From: UBA6398 sp963644855
GTDB lineage: Bacteria > Bacteroidota > Bacteroidia > Bacteroidales > Bacteroidaceae
Length of the DNA stretch: 5,974 nucleotides
Reading direction: 5' to 3'
Assembly (NCBI GenBank): GCA_963644855.1
Contig: CAVIQL010000057.1
Coordinates: forward strand, 1-5,974
The notes under the pieces were generated by a model. That model was not told the origin of the DNA. It did no database searches and saw only the letters and a program-made list of their open reading frames with translations. Below are positions 1 through 5,782 of this stretch, piece by piece (the first letter of the stretch is position 1; every line of letters begins with the position of its first letter). The position numbers were made by a program, and so were the translations under genes.

Positions 1-1
1 G

Positions 2-100
2 GATAAGCCTTTTGAAGGGAGGAATGGGAAGCCGATAATGATTGCGGCGAGCAAATTTATTGATATGTGGGCGCTGAAAAACCGATATAGGATATCGTAA
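2..100 (+). CDS. C-terminal end of an unidentified protein (partial, convergent to ftsW)
   Basis: Reading from base 2, an open frame of 32 codons runs in from the left edge and ends at TAA (98-100). The visible residues begin DKPFEGRNGKPIMIAASKF and end ALKNRYRIS; I recognise no family or motif. Support for it being real: the stop is followed within about 20 bases by a plus-strand hairpin with a T-run (122-165), the expected place for its terminator, and it faces the ftsW operon tail to tail. Codon use leans to AGG, GGG and GCG, somewhat unlike the GGC/GCC preference of the minus-strand genes, but 32 codons is too few to argue transfer. A competing reading exists on the minus strand (ATG at 114-112, open to the edge). 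It is neither murG nor any other dcw gene I know. Confidence 0.45.
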   Translation, partial: DKPFEGRNGKPIMIAASKFIDMWALKNRYRIS

Positions 101-184
101 AAATTCCAAGCCATGTAATTTAAACTCCAAGGAATCTAATTTAAACAAGATGCCTTGGAGTTTTTGGGAGATGCCGTGAAGTTT
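101..184. repeat. Four related 16-bp elements, two forward and two inverted, on a 21-bp spacing
   Basis: Bases 105-125 and 126-146 are adjacent 21-base copies agreeing at 18 of 21 positions (both start TCCAAG and end TAATTTAAAC). Bases 148-165 and 169-186 are a second pair, also offset by 21, agreeing at 16 of 18 (AGATGCC..TG.AGTTTTT). The second pair is the inverse of the first: the element AAACTCCAAGG-ATCT occurs forward at 101-116 and 122-137 and inverted at 148-163 and 169-184. The whole is an imperfect palindrome centred between 142 and 143. The inner pair matches at 15 of 16 positions and the outer pair at 11 of 16. It lies entirely between the convergent genes. A function as terminator is likely for the inner pair; the role of the outer copies is unknown. 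Confidence 0.7.
122..165 (+). terminator. Intrinsic terminator for the plus-strand gene ending at 100
   Basis: AAACTCCAAGG (122-132) pairs perfectly with CCTTGGAGTTT (153-163). After one A/G mismatch the stem continues for four more pairs (134-137 with 148-151), leaving a 10-base AT-rich loop (138-147). Five T residues (161-165) finish the 3' side, some of them also within the stem. On the minus strand the sequence after the stem is TTTAAATTA, a weaker T-tract, so the main direction is plus, though some two-way action is possible. It is formed by the inner pair of the repeat at 101-184. Confidence 0.65.
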
Positions 185-189
185 TTTGC

Positions 190-230
190 AAAAGAAACCT
201 CGTGAAAACGGCATGCGTTCCCACGAGGTT
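190..230 (-). terminator. Intrinsic terminator at the end of the murE-ftsW operon
   Basis: On the minus strand, AACCTCGTG (230-222) pairs with CACGAGGTT (204-196), a perfect 9-bp stem. Inside it a second short stem AACG/CGTT (219-216 with 210-207) closes a small loop that includes part of the palindrome GCATGC. The stem is followed by a T-rich tract (TTTCTTTT, 197-190). It starts 23 bases after the ftsW stop codon. No T-run follows the stem on the plus strand, so it is directed at the ftsW transcript. It implies that the operon ends here and does not continue into murG. Confidence 0.75.
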
Positions 231-253
231 GATATGGGCTGTTGGTGGTGGAA

Positions 254-1612
254 CTACTCTTTTTCGTTGTATTCTTCTTCTTCGGGTTCTCCGAAATTGC
301 CTGCTGCTATTTCGCGTGCTGTTTGTTCGGCGGGCGGAATTTCGGTGTAGTCTTCCGTGTCTTCGATATAGTATTCTTGTTCTTCGTCGGTGGTTTCGCT
401 TGATGAGGCATTTTCTGTTTGACGACGGTGGTTCTGTTTTTTTGCTACGCGGCTTATGCTTAGAATCATTCCTATGTAGGCGCAGTTGACGAGGGTGGAA
501 CTTCCTCCGCGCGATATTAGCGGGAGAGGTTGCCCTGTTACGGGTATCAGACCTGTTGCCACGAGCATGTTTGCCATTGCTTGCGCTACGAGGAGTATTG
601 CCAGCCCCATGGCGAGGAATGGCGGGAAGCAACTGGCGGTAAAGTGTTTGGCTATGTAGCCTACGCGGAAAAGCAGAAGTAGGTAGAGCATTACTACAAC
701 TACTGCACCTATGAGTCCGAGCTCTTCGACGATAATTGAATAGATGAAGTCGCTATAGGCTTGGGGGACGAAATCGCGCTGAACGGAGTTGCCCGGTCCT
801 TTGCCTATGATGTTGCTCGAGGCAATGGCTATTTTGGAGTGTCCTATCTGTGCGTCGCCATCGATGTCGAATGTTTTGGGTGTGATAACCTTGTTGTCGT
901 CGGCAAAATGGTTGATGAGACGGTTGTGCCACGTTGGTACGCGTTTGCAAAGCGGTAACTCGCCTATTATTTTTGCTGTGGGCTCGGAGATGTTGTAGCA
1001 GAGATAAACTGCGGCTACTCCTATGATGGCTATGACGCTTAGCATTTTGCCAATGGTGATGAGCGAAATGCGTCCGAGAAACATCATTGCCACTATTACG
1101 ACGAATAGTATGGCGGCTGTAGAGAAGTTTTCGGAGAATATCAGTCCGCAGAATATCACTGTGGGCACTAAGATGAGCATAAAACAGCGTGGGGCGGCGC
1201 CTTTGTCGGTTTGGTTTCGCGCCAATACGAATGCTGTGTAGATTACAAGGGTGCCTTTGGCTATTTCGGAGGGTTGCAACGGCACTCCGAATATTGGTAT
1301 CCAGCGTGCGCCGTTGTTTATTTCTACGCCAAAGCCTGCGAGAAGCATTACAAGCGTTATGATCGAAAATGGTATGCCCAATGCCGGCCACGCCTGGAAG
1401 TATCGGCAGGGAATGCGGTGAACTATCAACACTACGGCAAATCCTATGACAAGGAAACCGGTGTGGCGCATTATTGGATCGATAAAGTTTCCGCTTTGAT
1501 AGGTAAGTGTGCTGAGAGCACTGAATACCTCGACTACGGAAATCAGTATGAGCGCAAAAAATATTATCCAAATTATGCGATCGCCCTGAAAAAGTCCGGA
1601 CAGTTTGTTCAT
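254..1612 (-). CDS. ftsW: FtsW, SEDS-family septal peptidoglycan glycosyltransferase
   Basis: A 452-aa polytopic membrane protein with about ten hydrophobic segments (roughly residues 12-32, 50-67, 75-95, 118-131, 142-159, 163-179, 185-206, 289-316, 330-352, 370-388). SEDS signatures are clear: NGARWI (100-105), QPSEIAK (113-119), GKGPGNS (270-276), PQAYSDFIYSIIVEELG (283-299) and GQPLPLISRGGSS (360-372). By family alignment Asp288 in SDFIYS is the catalytic aspartate of the large extracytoplasmic loop. FtsW polymerises lipid II into glycan strands at the septum with a class B PBP, whose gene probably lies just upstream of murE. The start ATG is supported by AAGGGGG four bases upstream and lies 29 bases after murD. 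Residues 391-452 form an unusual hydrophilic, Glu-rich tail predicted to be cytoplasmic. RodA is the alternative family member, but the dcw setting favours FtsW. Confidence 0.95.
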   Translation of the reverse strand: MNKLSGLFQGDRIIWIIFFALILISVVEVFSALSTLTYQSGNFIDPIMRHTGFLVIGFAVVLIVHRIPCRYFQAWPALGIPFSIITLVMLLAGFGVEINNGARWIPIFGVPLQPSEIAKGTLVIYTAFVLARNQTDKGAAPRCFMLILVPTVIFCGLIFSENFSTAAILFVVIVAMMFLGRISLITIGKMLSVIAIIGVAAVYLCYNISEPTAKIIGELPLCKRVPTWHNRLINHFADDNKVITPKTFDIDGDAQIGHSKIAIASSNIIGKGPGNSVQRDFVPQAYSDFIYSIIVEELGLIGAVVVVMLYLLLLFRVGYIAKHFTASCFPPFLAMGLAILLVAQAMANMLVATGLIPVTGQPLPLISRGGSSTLVNCAYIGMILSISRVAKKQNHRRQTENASSSETTDEEQEYYIEDTEDYTEIPPAEQTAREIAAGNFGEPEEEEYNEKE

Positions 1613-1616
1613 TTTT

Positions 1617-1623
1617 CCCCCTT
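1617..1623 (-). promoter_or_regulatory. Shine-Dalgarno-like ribosome binding site of ftsW
   Basis: AAGGGGG on the minus strand, four bases (AAAA) before the ftsW ATG. It is the only clear purine-rich site in front of a gene here: murE, mraY and murD are preceded by AT-rich leaders without a G-rich core, as is common in Bacteroidota. It supports the chosen ftsW start. Confidence 0.5.
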
Positions 1624-1641
1624 AATTAGTTTTGTTACACC

Positions 1642-2982
1642 TTAGAGCGCACGTACTGCTTGTTTGAACAACTCTCCGCGCTCCTCCATGTTGTGGAAAA
1701 GATCGAAACTCGCACAGCAGGGACTCAAAAGTACTGTGTCGCCAGGTTGAGCGAGCTTATAACATTCCGCTACGCATGTGTTCATGTCGTGAGTGTCTAC
1801 AACGGGCACTCCAAGTTCGTCGAATTCGCGATGAAGTTTGGCATTGTCGGCACCAAGATATACAAGCGCGCGACATTTTTGCTTTACCATTTCCTTGATA
1901 GGCGTATAGTCGTTGCCTTTGTCCTTTCCGCCGAGAATAAGAACTACTGGTGTTTTCATGCTGTCGAGTGCATACCAGCAGGCGTCAACGTTCGTGGCTT
2001 TGGAGTCGTTTACATATTGCACGCTGCGCACTTTTGCCACTTTTTCCAAGCGATGTTCTACGCCAGGAAAATCGGAAAGGCTTTTACGCAATGCCTCGTT
2101 GCTCACTCCTGCGAGCTTGGCGGTGATGCCGGCTGCGAGAGAGTTGTAAAGGTTGTGCTTGCCCGTTAGCGATAGTTCCTCCAATTCCATATTAAAAGGC
2201 GTAGGTTTCTCTATAACATAGTTGCCTTTTTCGGCGTAAGCCACTACACCATTTTTCTTTATGGCAGAAAACGGGCACATACGGCTTTTGATGTCGTATT
2301 TCTTGAGTTCTTCTGCGATTACAGGCGAGTCGGCCCAAAACACAAAGGCATCGTCCTCTTTTTGGTTGCGAATTACGCGCATCTTTGAGTCAACATAATT
2401 CTGAAACTTGAAATCGTAGCGATCAAGATGGTCGGGCGTGATATTTAGAAGCACTGCCACGTCAGCGCGAAAGTCATACATGTTGTCCAATTGGAACGAA
2501 GAAAGTTCGATAACATAGTATTCAAAATTTTCTTCGGCAACTTGTAACGCCAAACTGCGTCCGATGTTTCCTGCAAGTCCCACATTGTAGCCCGCCGACT
2601 TGAGAATGTGGTAAACAAGTGAAGTGGTGGTGGTTTTTCCATTGCTCCCGGTGATGCAAATCATCTTGGCGTTGGTGTAACGTCCCGCGAGTTCTATTTC
2701 GGAAATGATATTTATTCCCTTGGCTTCTATCTTTTGTACAATGGGAGCCTCCTTGGGAATTCCAGGACTCTTTACAACCTCGTCAGACGATAGAATGAGC
2801 GCTTCATCGTGCTTGCCCTCGTCGTAATGTAGCCCGTATTCTTCGAGCATAGCCTTGTATTTAGGTTTAATAGTCCCCGAATCGGAAACATATACCTCGT
2901 AGCCTTTTTTTTGTGCAAGTATAGCGGCGCCGACACCGCTTTCGGCTGCGCCCAAAACTGACATTAATTTTTTGGAAGCCAT
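1642..2982 (-). CDS. murD: MurD, UDP-N-acetylmuramoyl-L-alanine:D-glutamate ligase
   Basis: A 446-aa cytoplasmic enzyme, normal length for MurD. It uses ATP to join D-glutamate to UDP-MurNAc-L-Ala. Domain 1 binds the UDP-substrate: VLGAAESGVGAA (9-20) and KSPGIP (71-76). The central ATPase domain has the P-loop TGSNGKTTTT (111-120), ELSSFQLD (159-166) and NITPDHLDRY (180-189); Lys200 in VDSKMRV fits the carbamylated lysine of the Mur ligases. GKHNLYN (274-280) follows. The C-terminal domain has GVEHRLE (307-313), YVNDSKATN (323-331), GGKDKGNDY (351-359) and LLSPCCASFDLF (418-429), the D-Glu-binding segment that separates MurD from MurC, MurE and MurF. The start at 2982 lies 20 bases after mraY in an A-rich leader (ATAACAAT) with no Shine-Dalgarno. 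Met7 is a possible later start but would leave only two residues (Ser-Val) before the LGAAESG loop, so the first ATG is preferred. Confidence 0.97.
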   Translation of the reverse strand: MASKKLMSVLGAAESGVGAAILAQKKGYEVYVSDSGTIKPKYKAMLEEYGLHYDEGKHDEALILSSDEVVKSPGIPKEAPIVQKIEAKGINIISEIELAGRYTNAKMICITGSNGKTTTTSLVYHILKSAGYNVGLAGNIGRSLALQVAEENFEYYVIELSSFQLDNMYDFRADVAVLLNITPDHLDRYDFKFQNYVDSKMRVIRNQKEDDAFVFWADSPVIAEELKKYDIKSRMCPFSAIKKNGVVAYAEKGNYVIEKPTPFNMELEELSLTGKHNLYNSLAAGITAKLAGVSNEALRKSLSDFPGVEHRLEKVAKVRSVQYVNDSKATNVDACWYALDSMKTPVVLILGGKDKGNDYTPIKEMVKQKCRALVYLGADNAKLHREFDELGVPVVDTHDMNTCVAECYKLAQPGDTVLLSPCCASFDLFHNMEERGELFKQAVRAL

Positions 2983-3002
2983 ATTGTTATTGTATTATCG
3001 GT

Positions 3003-4277
3003 TTATCTTATTTTCAAAGTGATTATAGTGAGGGCGGCGAGCAGTGTTGTTACAATCCAAAACCTCACGGTAATTTTGCTTTCGTGGCATGGATTTTTAG
3101 GCCAGCCTTTGAGCAGATATTTACAAGAGTTGTCGAGTTGTGAAGGCAGCACACGGAAATTATCATGTATAGGTGTGCGCTTGAAGATACGCTGTTTCAC
3201 TCCGCGATGTTTGCCTATTTTGAAATATTCTACCTGTAAAATCACGCTTAGACTCTCCACAAGAAAAATTCCGCAGAGCAACGGCAGAAGAAGTTCCTTG
3301 TGTATTATTATGGCAAACACTCCTATTATTCCGCCAATGGTAAGGCTTCCGGTGTCGCCCATGAAAATTTGTGCGGGATAGGCATTGTACCAAAGGAAAC
3401 CCATTAGCGCGCCAACAAAAGCCGATGCAAAAATCACAAGTTCCTGCGAGCCCGGCACGTACATGATATTAAGATAAGAAGCAAACTGTATGTGGCTCGA
3501 GACATACGCCAACAATCCGAGGGCAATGCCTATGATTGCCGAGTTGCCTGCTGCCATTCCGTCCATTCCGTCGTTGAGATTTGCGCCGTTTGATACTGCC
3601 GTGATTACGAATATTGTTACGATAACAAAAAGTATCCAACCGGCTGCACCCTGGTATTTCCCGCAGAATGACATGAGGTTGGTGTAGCTGAGGTTGTTGT
3701 TTTTGAAAAAAGGAATCGTTGTTATTGTCGATTTCACGGGTTTGCTTTTGTGGGTGATGATTTCCGTGTTGTCGGCAGTGCGTTGTGTGGCTATGTTTTC
3801 GCGTATCACGGCGTCGGGACTGAGATATAGCGTGAGCCCAACGGTAAGTCCGAGCAATACTTGCCCCAGAATTTTTACTTTGGGGTGGAGTCCGTCTTTG
3901 TTGTGGCGGAAAATCTTTATGTAGTCGTCTGCAAATCCGAGCACACCAAACCATACGGTGGTGAGAAGCATCAGAAGCATGTAGATGTTTCTTAGTCGTC
4001 CGAGCAGAAGGCATGGCACGAGAATGGAAAGGATTATTATTATTCCTCCCATTGAGGGAACGCCTTGCTTGTTTACTCCAAACGGGTCGATGCTTGCATC
4101 GCGTTGTGTTTCGCTTATGTTTTTTCGGCGCATGTAGTTTATGAAATATTGTCCGAACCATGCCGAAATCACAAGAGCGAGCATAAATGCCAGCAGAGAG
4201 CGGAACGAGATGTATCCCCACATACCTGAGCCGGGCACTCCGTAATCATCGAGAAATCTGAACAGATAGTATAGCAT
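3003..4277 (-). CDS. mraY: MraY, phospho-N-acetylmuramoyl-pentapeptide transferase
   Basis: A 424-aa integral membrane enzyme that transfers phospho-MurNAc-pentapeptide from UDP to undecaprenyl phosphate, giving lipid I. About ten membrane segments are visible (near 25-46, 76-92, 98-115, 136-152, 212-228, 245-260, 280-298, 311-328, 330-347, 403-420). Conserved motifs: KQGVPSMGG (70-78), the metal/substrate aspartates in GFADDYIK (114-121), SNGANLNDGMDG (229-240), and FMGDTGS (305-311). It is longer than the roughly 360-aa E. coli enzyme, mainly from a hydrophilic insert at about 153-210 and an extended loop at 375-400, both typical of Bacteroidota as I recall them. The C-terminal HESKITVRFWIV and final TIITLKIR match the Bacteroidales form. 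The HHH motif reads PIHDNF (369-374), with only the first His kept. The start lies 33 bases after murE, without a Shine-Dalgarno; the N-terminus MLYYLFRFLDDYG fits the family. Confidence 0.97.
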   Translation of the reverse strand: MLYYLFRFLDDYGVPGSGMWGYISFRSLLAFMLALVISAWFGQYFINYMRRKNISETQRDASIDPFGVNKQGVPSMGGIIIILSILVPCLLLGRLRNIYMLLMLLTTVWFGVLGFADDYIKIFRHNKDGLHPKVKILGQVLLGLTVGLTLYLSPDAVIRENIATQRTADNTEIITHKSKPVKSTITTIPFFKNNNLSYTNLMSFCGKYQGAAGWILFVIVTIFVITAVSNGANLNDGMDGMAAGNSAIIGIALGLLAYVSSHIQFASYLNIMYVPGSQELVIFASAFVGALMGFLWYNAYPAQIFMGDTGSLTIGGIIGVFAIIIHKELLLPLLCGIFLVESLSVILQVEYFKIGKHRGVKQRIFKRTPIHDNFRVLPSQLDNSCKYLLKGWPKNPCHESKITVRFWIVTTLLAALTIITLKIR

Positions 4278-4310
4278 AGTTAATAGTCTTGGTTGTTATG
4301 AAGGCTGAGT

Positions 4311-5780
4311 TTATTTTTCGCCTGCGAATACGTTTCTCACTTCTTCGCGGTCGTCGAAATGATGTTTCACTCCTTTTATTTCCTGATAATCCTCGTGTCC
4401 TTTGCCGGCTATGAGAATAACATCGCCTTTCTGCGCAAGCATGCACGCTGTTCGGATAGCTTCGCGACGGTCTACCACTGCAATTACTTTGTTGCGCTGT
4501 TGGGGAGAAAGTCCTGCGAGCATGTCGTCGATAATTGCCTGCGGTTCTTCAAAGCGTGGGTTGTCGCTGGTAATTACTACGCGGTCGCTGCGATTTGCTG
4601 ACTCTTGTGCCATAATTGGTCGCTTGCCTTTGTCGCGGTTTCCGCCTGCGCCGCAAACGGTAATCACTTTGCTTTGGGTGTTGTGGCTTTCCTTTAAAAC
4701 TTCGTGTATGGCTGAGAGCACATTTATCAGAGCATCGGGAGTGTGGGCGTAATCTACGATTGCCGTGTAGCCGCGTGGGGAGCGCAGGGTTTCAAATCGT
4801 CCTGCCACGCTGTGGAGTTTGCTCAATGCTGTGAGTATTTCGGTTGGTTCGTGTCCGAGCATGCGTGCCGCACCATAGACGGCGAGCAGATTAGATACGT
4901 TGAATTTCCCCACAAACGAGACGCTGATTTCCCGACCATCGATATCGAGCAACATGCCTTCAAACGACATTTCAAGAATCTTGGCGCGAAAATCGGCCAT
5001 GCCCCTTACGCTGTAGGTTTTTACTTCTGCGGCTGTGTTTTGCACCATTACCATTCCGTTTTTGTCGTCGGCATTTGTTATGGCAAAGGCTTTTTTATTG
5101 AGTGAGTCGAAGAATGCTTTTTTTGCATCGCGATAGTTTTCGAAAGTCTTGTGATAGTCAAGATGGTCGCGCGTGAGATTGGTGAATATTCCGCCTGCAA
5201 ATGTAAGCCCGCCTATTCGTTTTTGTGCTATGCTGTGGCTGCTGCATTCCATAAACGCGTATTGGCAGCCGCGTTCCACCATTTTTGAGAGCAGGCGGTT
5301 TAGCGTAACGGGGTCGGGGGTTGTTTGATGTGCGGGAATGGCTTCGTCTTCGATGTAGTTGCACACAGTGGAGCAAAGTCCGCATTTGTATCCGAACTCT
5401 CTAAACATATTGTAGAGCAGAGTGGCTATGGTGGTTTTGCCGTTGGTTCCGGTTACGCCCACGAGCTTGAGTTTTGATGTGGGGTCGCCATAGAATTGTG
5501 TGCAAACCGGACCTACTGCGTCTTCGCTGCTTTTTACTTTCACAAAGGTTATTCCATCGGGGCGCTCCTCGGGCACTTCTTCGCAAACCACTGCTATGGC
5601 GCCGTTCAGGATTGCGGAGGAAATGAACTTATGTCCGTCAACCTGAGTGCCGCGTTCGGCAACAAACAGACAGCCCGGGCCTACTTGGCGCGAATCTATC
5701 TGCACATCGGAAATTTCTACTTCGGCGTTGCCGATTATTTCCTCGGTTTCCACCTTTTGCAATACATCTTGCAGTTTCAT
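4311..5780 (-). CDS. murE: MurE, UDP-MurNAc-L-Ala-D-Glu:meso-diaminopimelate ligase
   Basis: A 489-aa cytoplasmic Mur ligase adding the third stem-peptide residue with ATP. The N-terminal UDP-binding domain carries DVQIDSRQVGPGCLFVA (25-41). The ATPase domain has the P-loop GVTGTNGKTTIATLL (108-122), HQTTPDP (151-157), ECSSHSIAQKRI (178-189) and NLTRDHLDYH (201-210); Lys220 in YRDAKKAF fits the carbamylated lysine. Then come GKFNVSN (291-297), SVAGRFE (324-330), VDYAHTPD (342-349) and GAGGNRDKGKRP (377-388). DNPR (406-409), inside TSDNPRFEEPQ, is the motif for meso-diaminopimelate rather than L-lysine, so a DAP-type wall is inferred. GKGHEDYQ (459-466) is the usual C-terminal signature. The start ATG lies 2 bases after the upstream stop (TGA-AT-ATG), which suggests translational coupling, and there is no Shine-Dalgarno nearby. 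Length and both ends agree with the family. Confidence 0.97.
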   Translation of the reverse strand: MKLQDVLQKVETEEIIGNAEVEISDVQIDSRQVGPGCLFVAERGTQVDGHKFISSAILNGAIAVVCEEVPEERPDGITFVKVKSSEDAVGPVCTQFYGDPTSKLKLVGVTGTNGKTTIATLLYNMFREFGYKCGLCSTVCNYIEDEAIPAHQTTPDPVTLNRLLSKMVERGCQYAFMECSSHSIAQKRIGGLTFAGGIFTNLTRDHLDYHKTFENYRDAKKAFFDSLNKKAFAITNADDKNGMVMVQNTAAEVKTYSVRGMADFRAKILEMSFEGMLLDIDGREISVSFVGKFNVSNLLAVYGAARMLGHEPTEILTALSKLHSVAGRFETLRSPRGYTAIVDYAHTPDALINVLSAIHEVLKESHNTQSKVITVCGAGGNRDKGKRPIMAQESANRSDRVVITSDNPRFEEPQAIIDDMLAGLSPQQRNKVIAVVDRREAIRTACMLAQKGDVILIAGKGHEDYQEIKGVKHHFDDREEVRNVFAGEK

Positions 5781-5782
5781 AT

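Noticed and set aside
101..186. CRISPR-like array at the repeated elements
   Set aside because: There are only four short units, half of them inverted, with 5-10 base gaps; there are no spacers or cas genes.
211..216. GCATGC palindrome as an operator site
   Set aside because: It is part of the loop and inner stem of the ftsW terminator and too short to support a separate site.
141..632. 163-codon minus-strand open frame across the ftsW end
   Set aside because: It is Arg-rich, shares the ftsW 3' region in another frame and runs through the terminator hairpin; it is a shadow of ftsW.
753..1571. 272-codon minus-strand open frame inside ftsW
   Set aside because: It overlaps ftsW in another frame and encodes an Arg/His/Ser-rich sequence without any motif; ftsW has clear catalytic signatures in its own frame.
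1613..1641. Internal promoter before ftsW
   Set aside because: I see no TAnnTTTG-type Bacteroidota -7 element in this 29-base gap; the tight spacing favours co-transcription with murD.
1660..2169. 169-codon plus-strand open frame opposite murD
   Set aside because: It lies wholly antisense to an intact, motif-complete murD; its protein shows no domain, and it is explained by codon bias of the opposite strand.
3469..4221. 250-codon minus-strand open frame inside mraY
   Set aside because: Out-of-frame shadow of mraY, rich in His/Arg/Gln with no recognisable domain.
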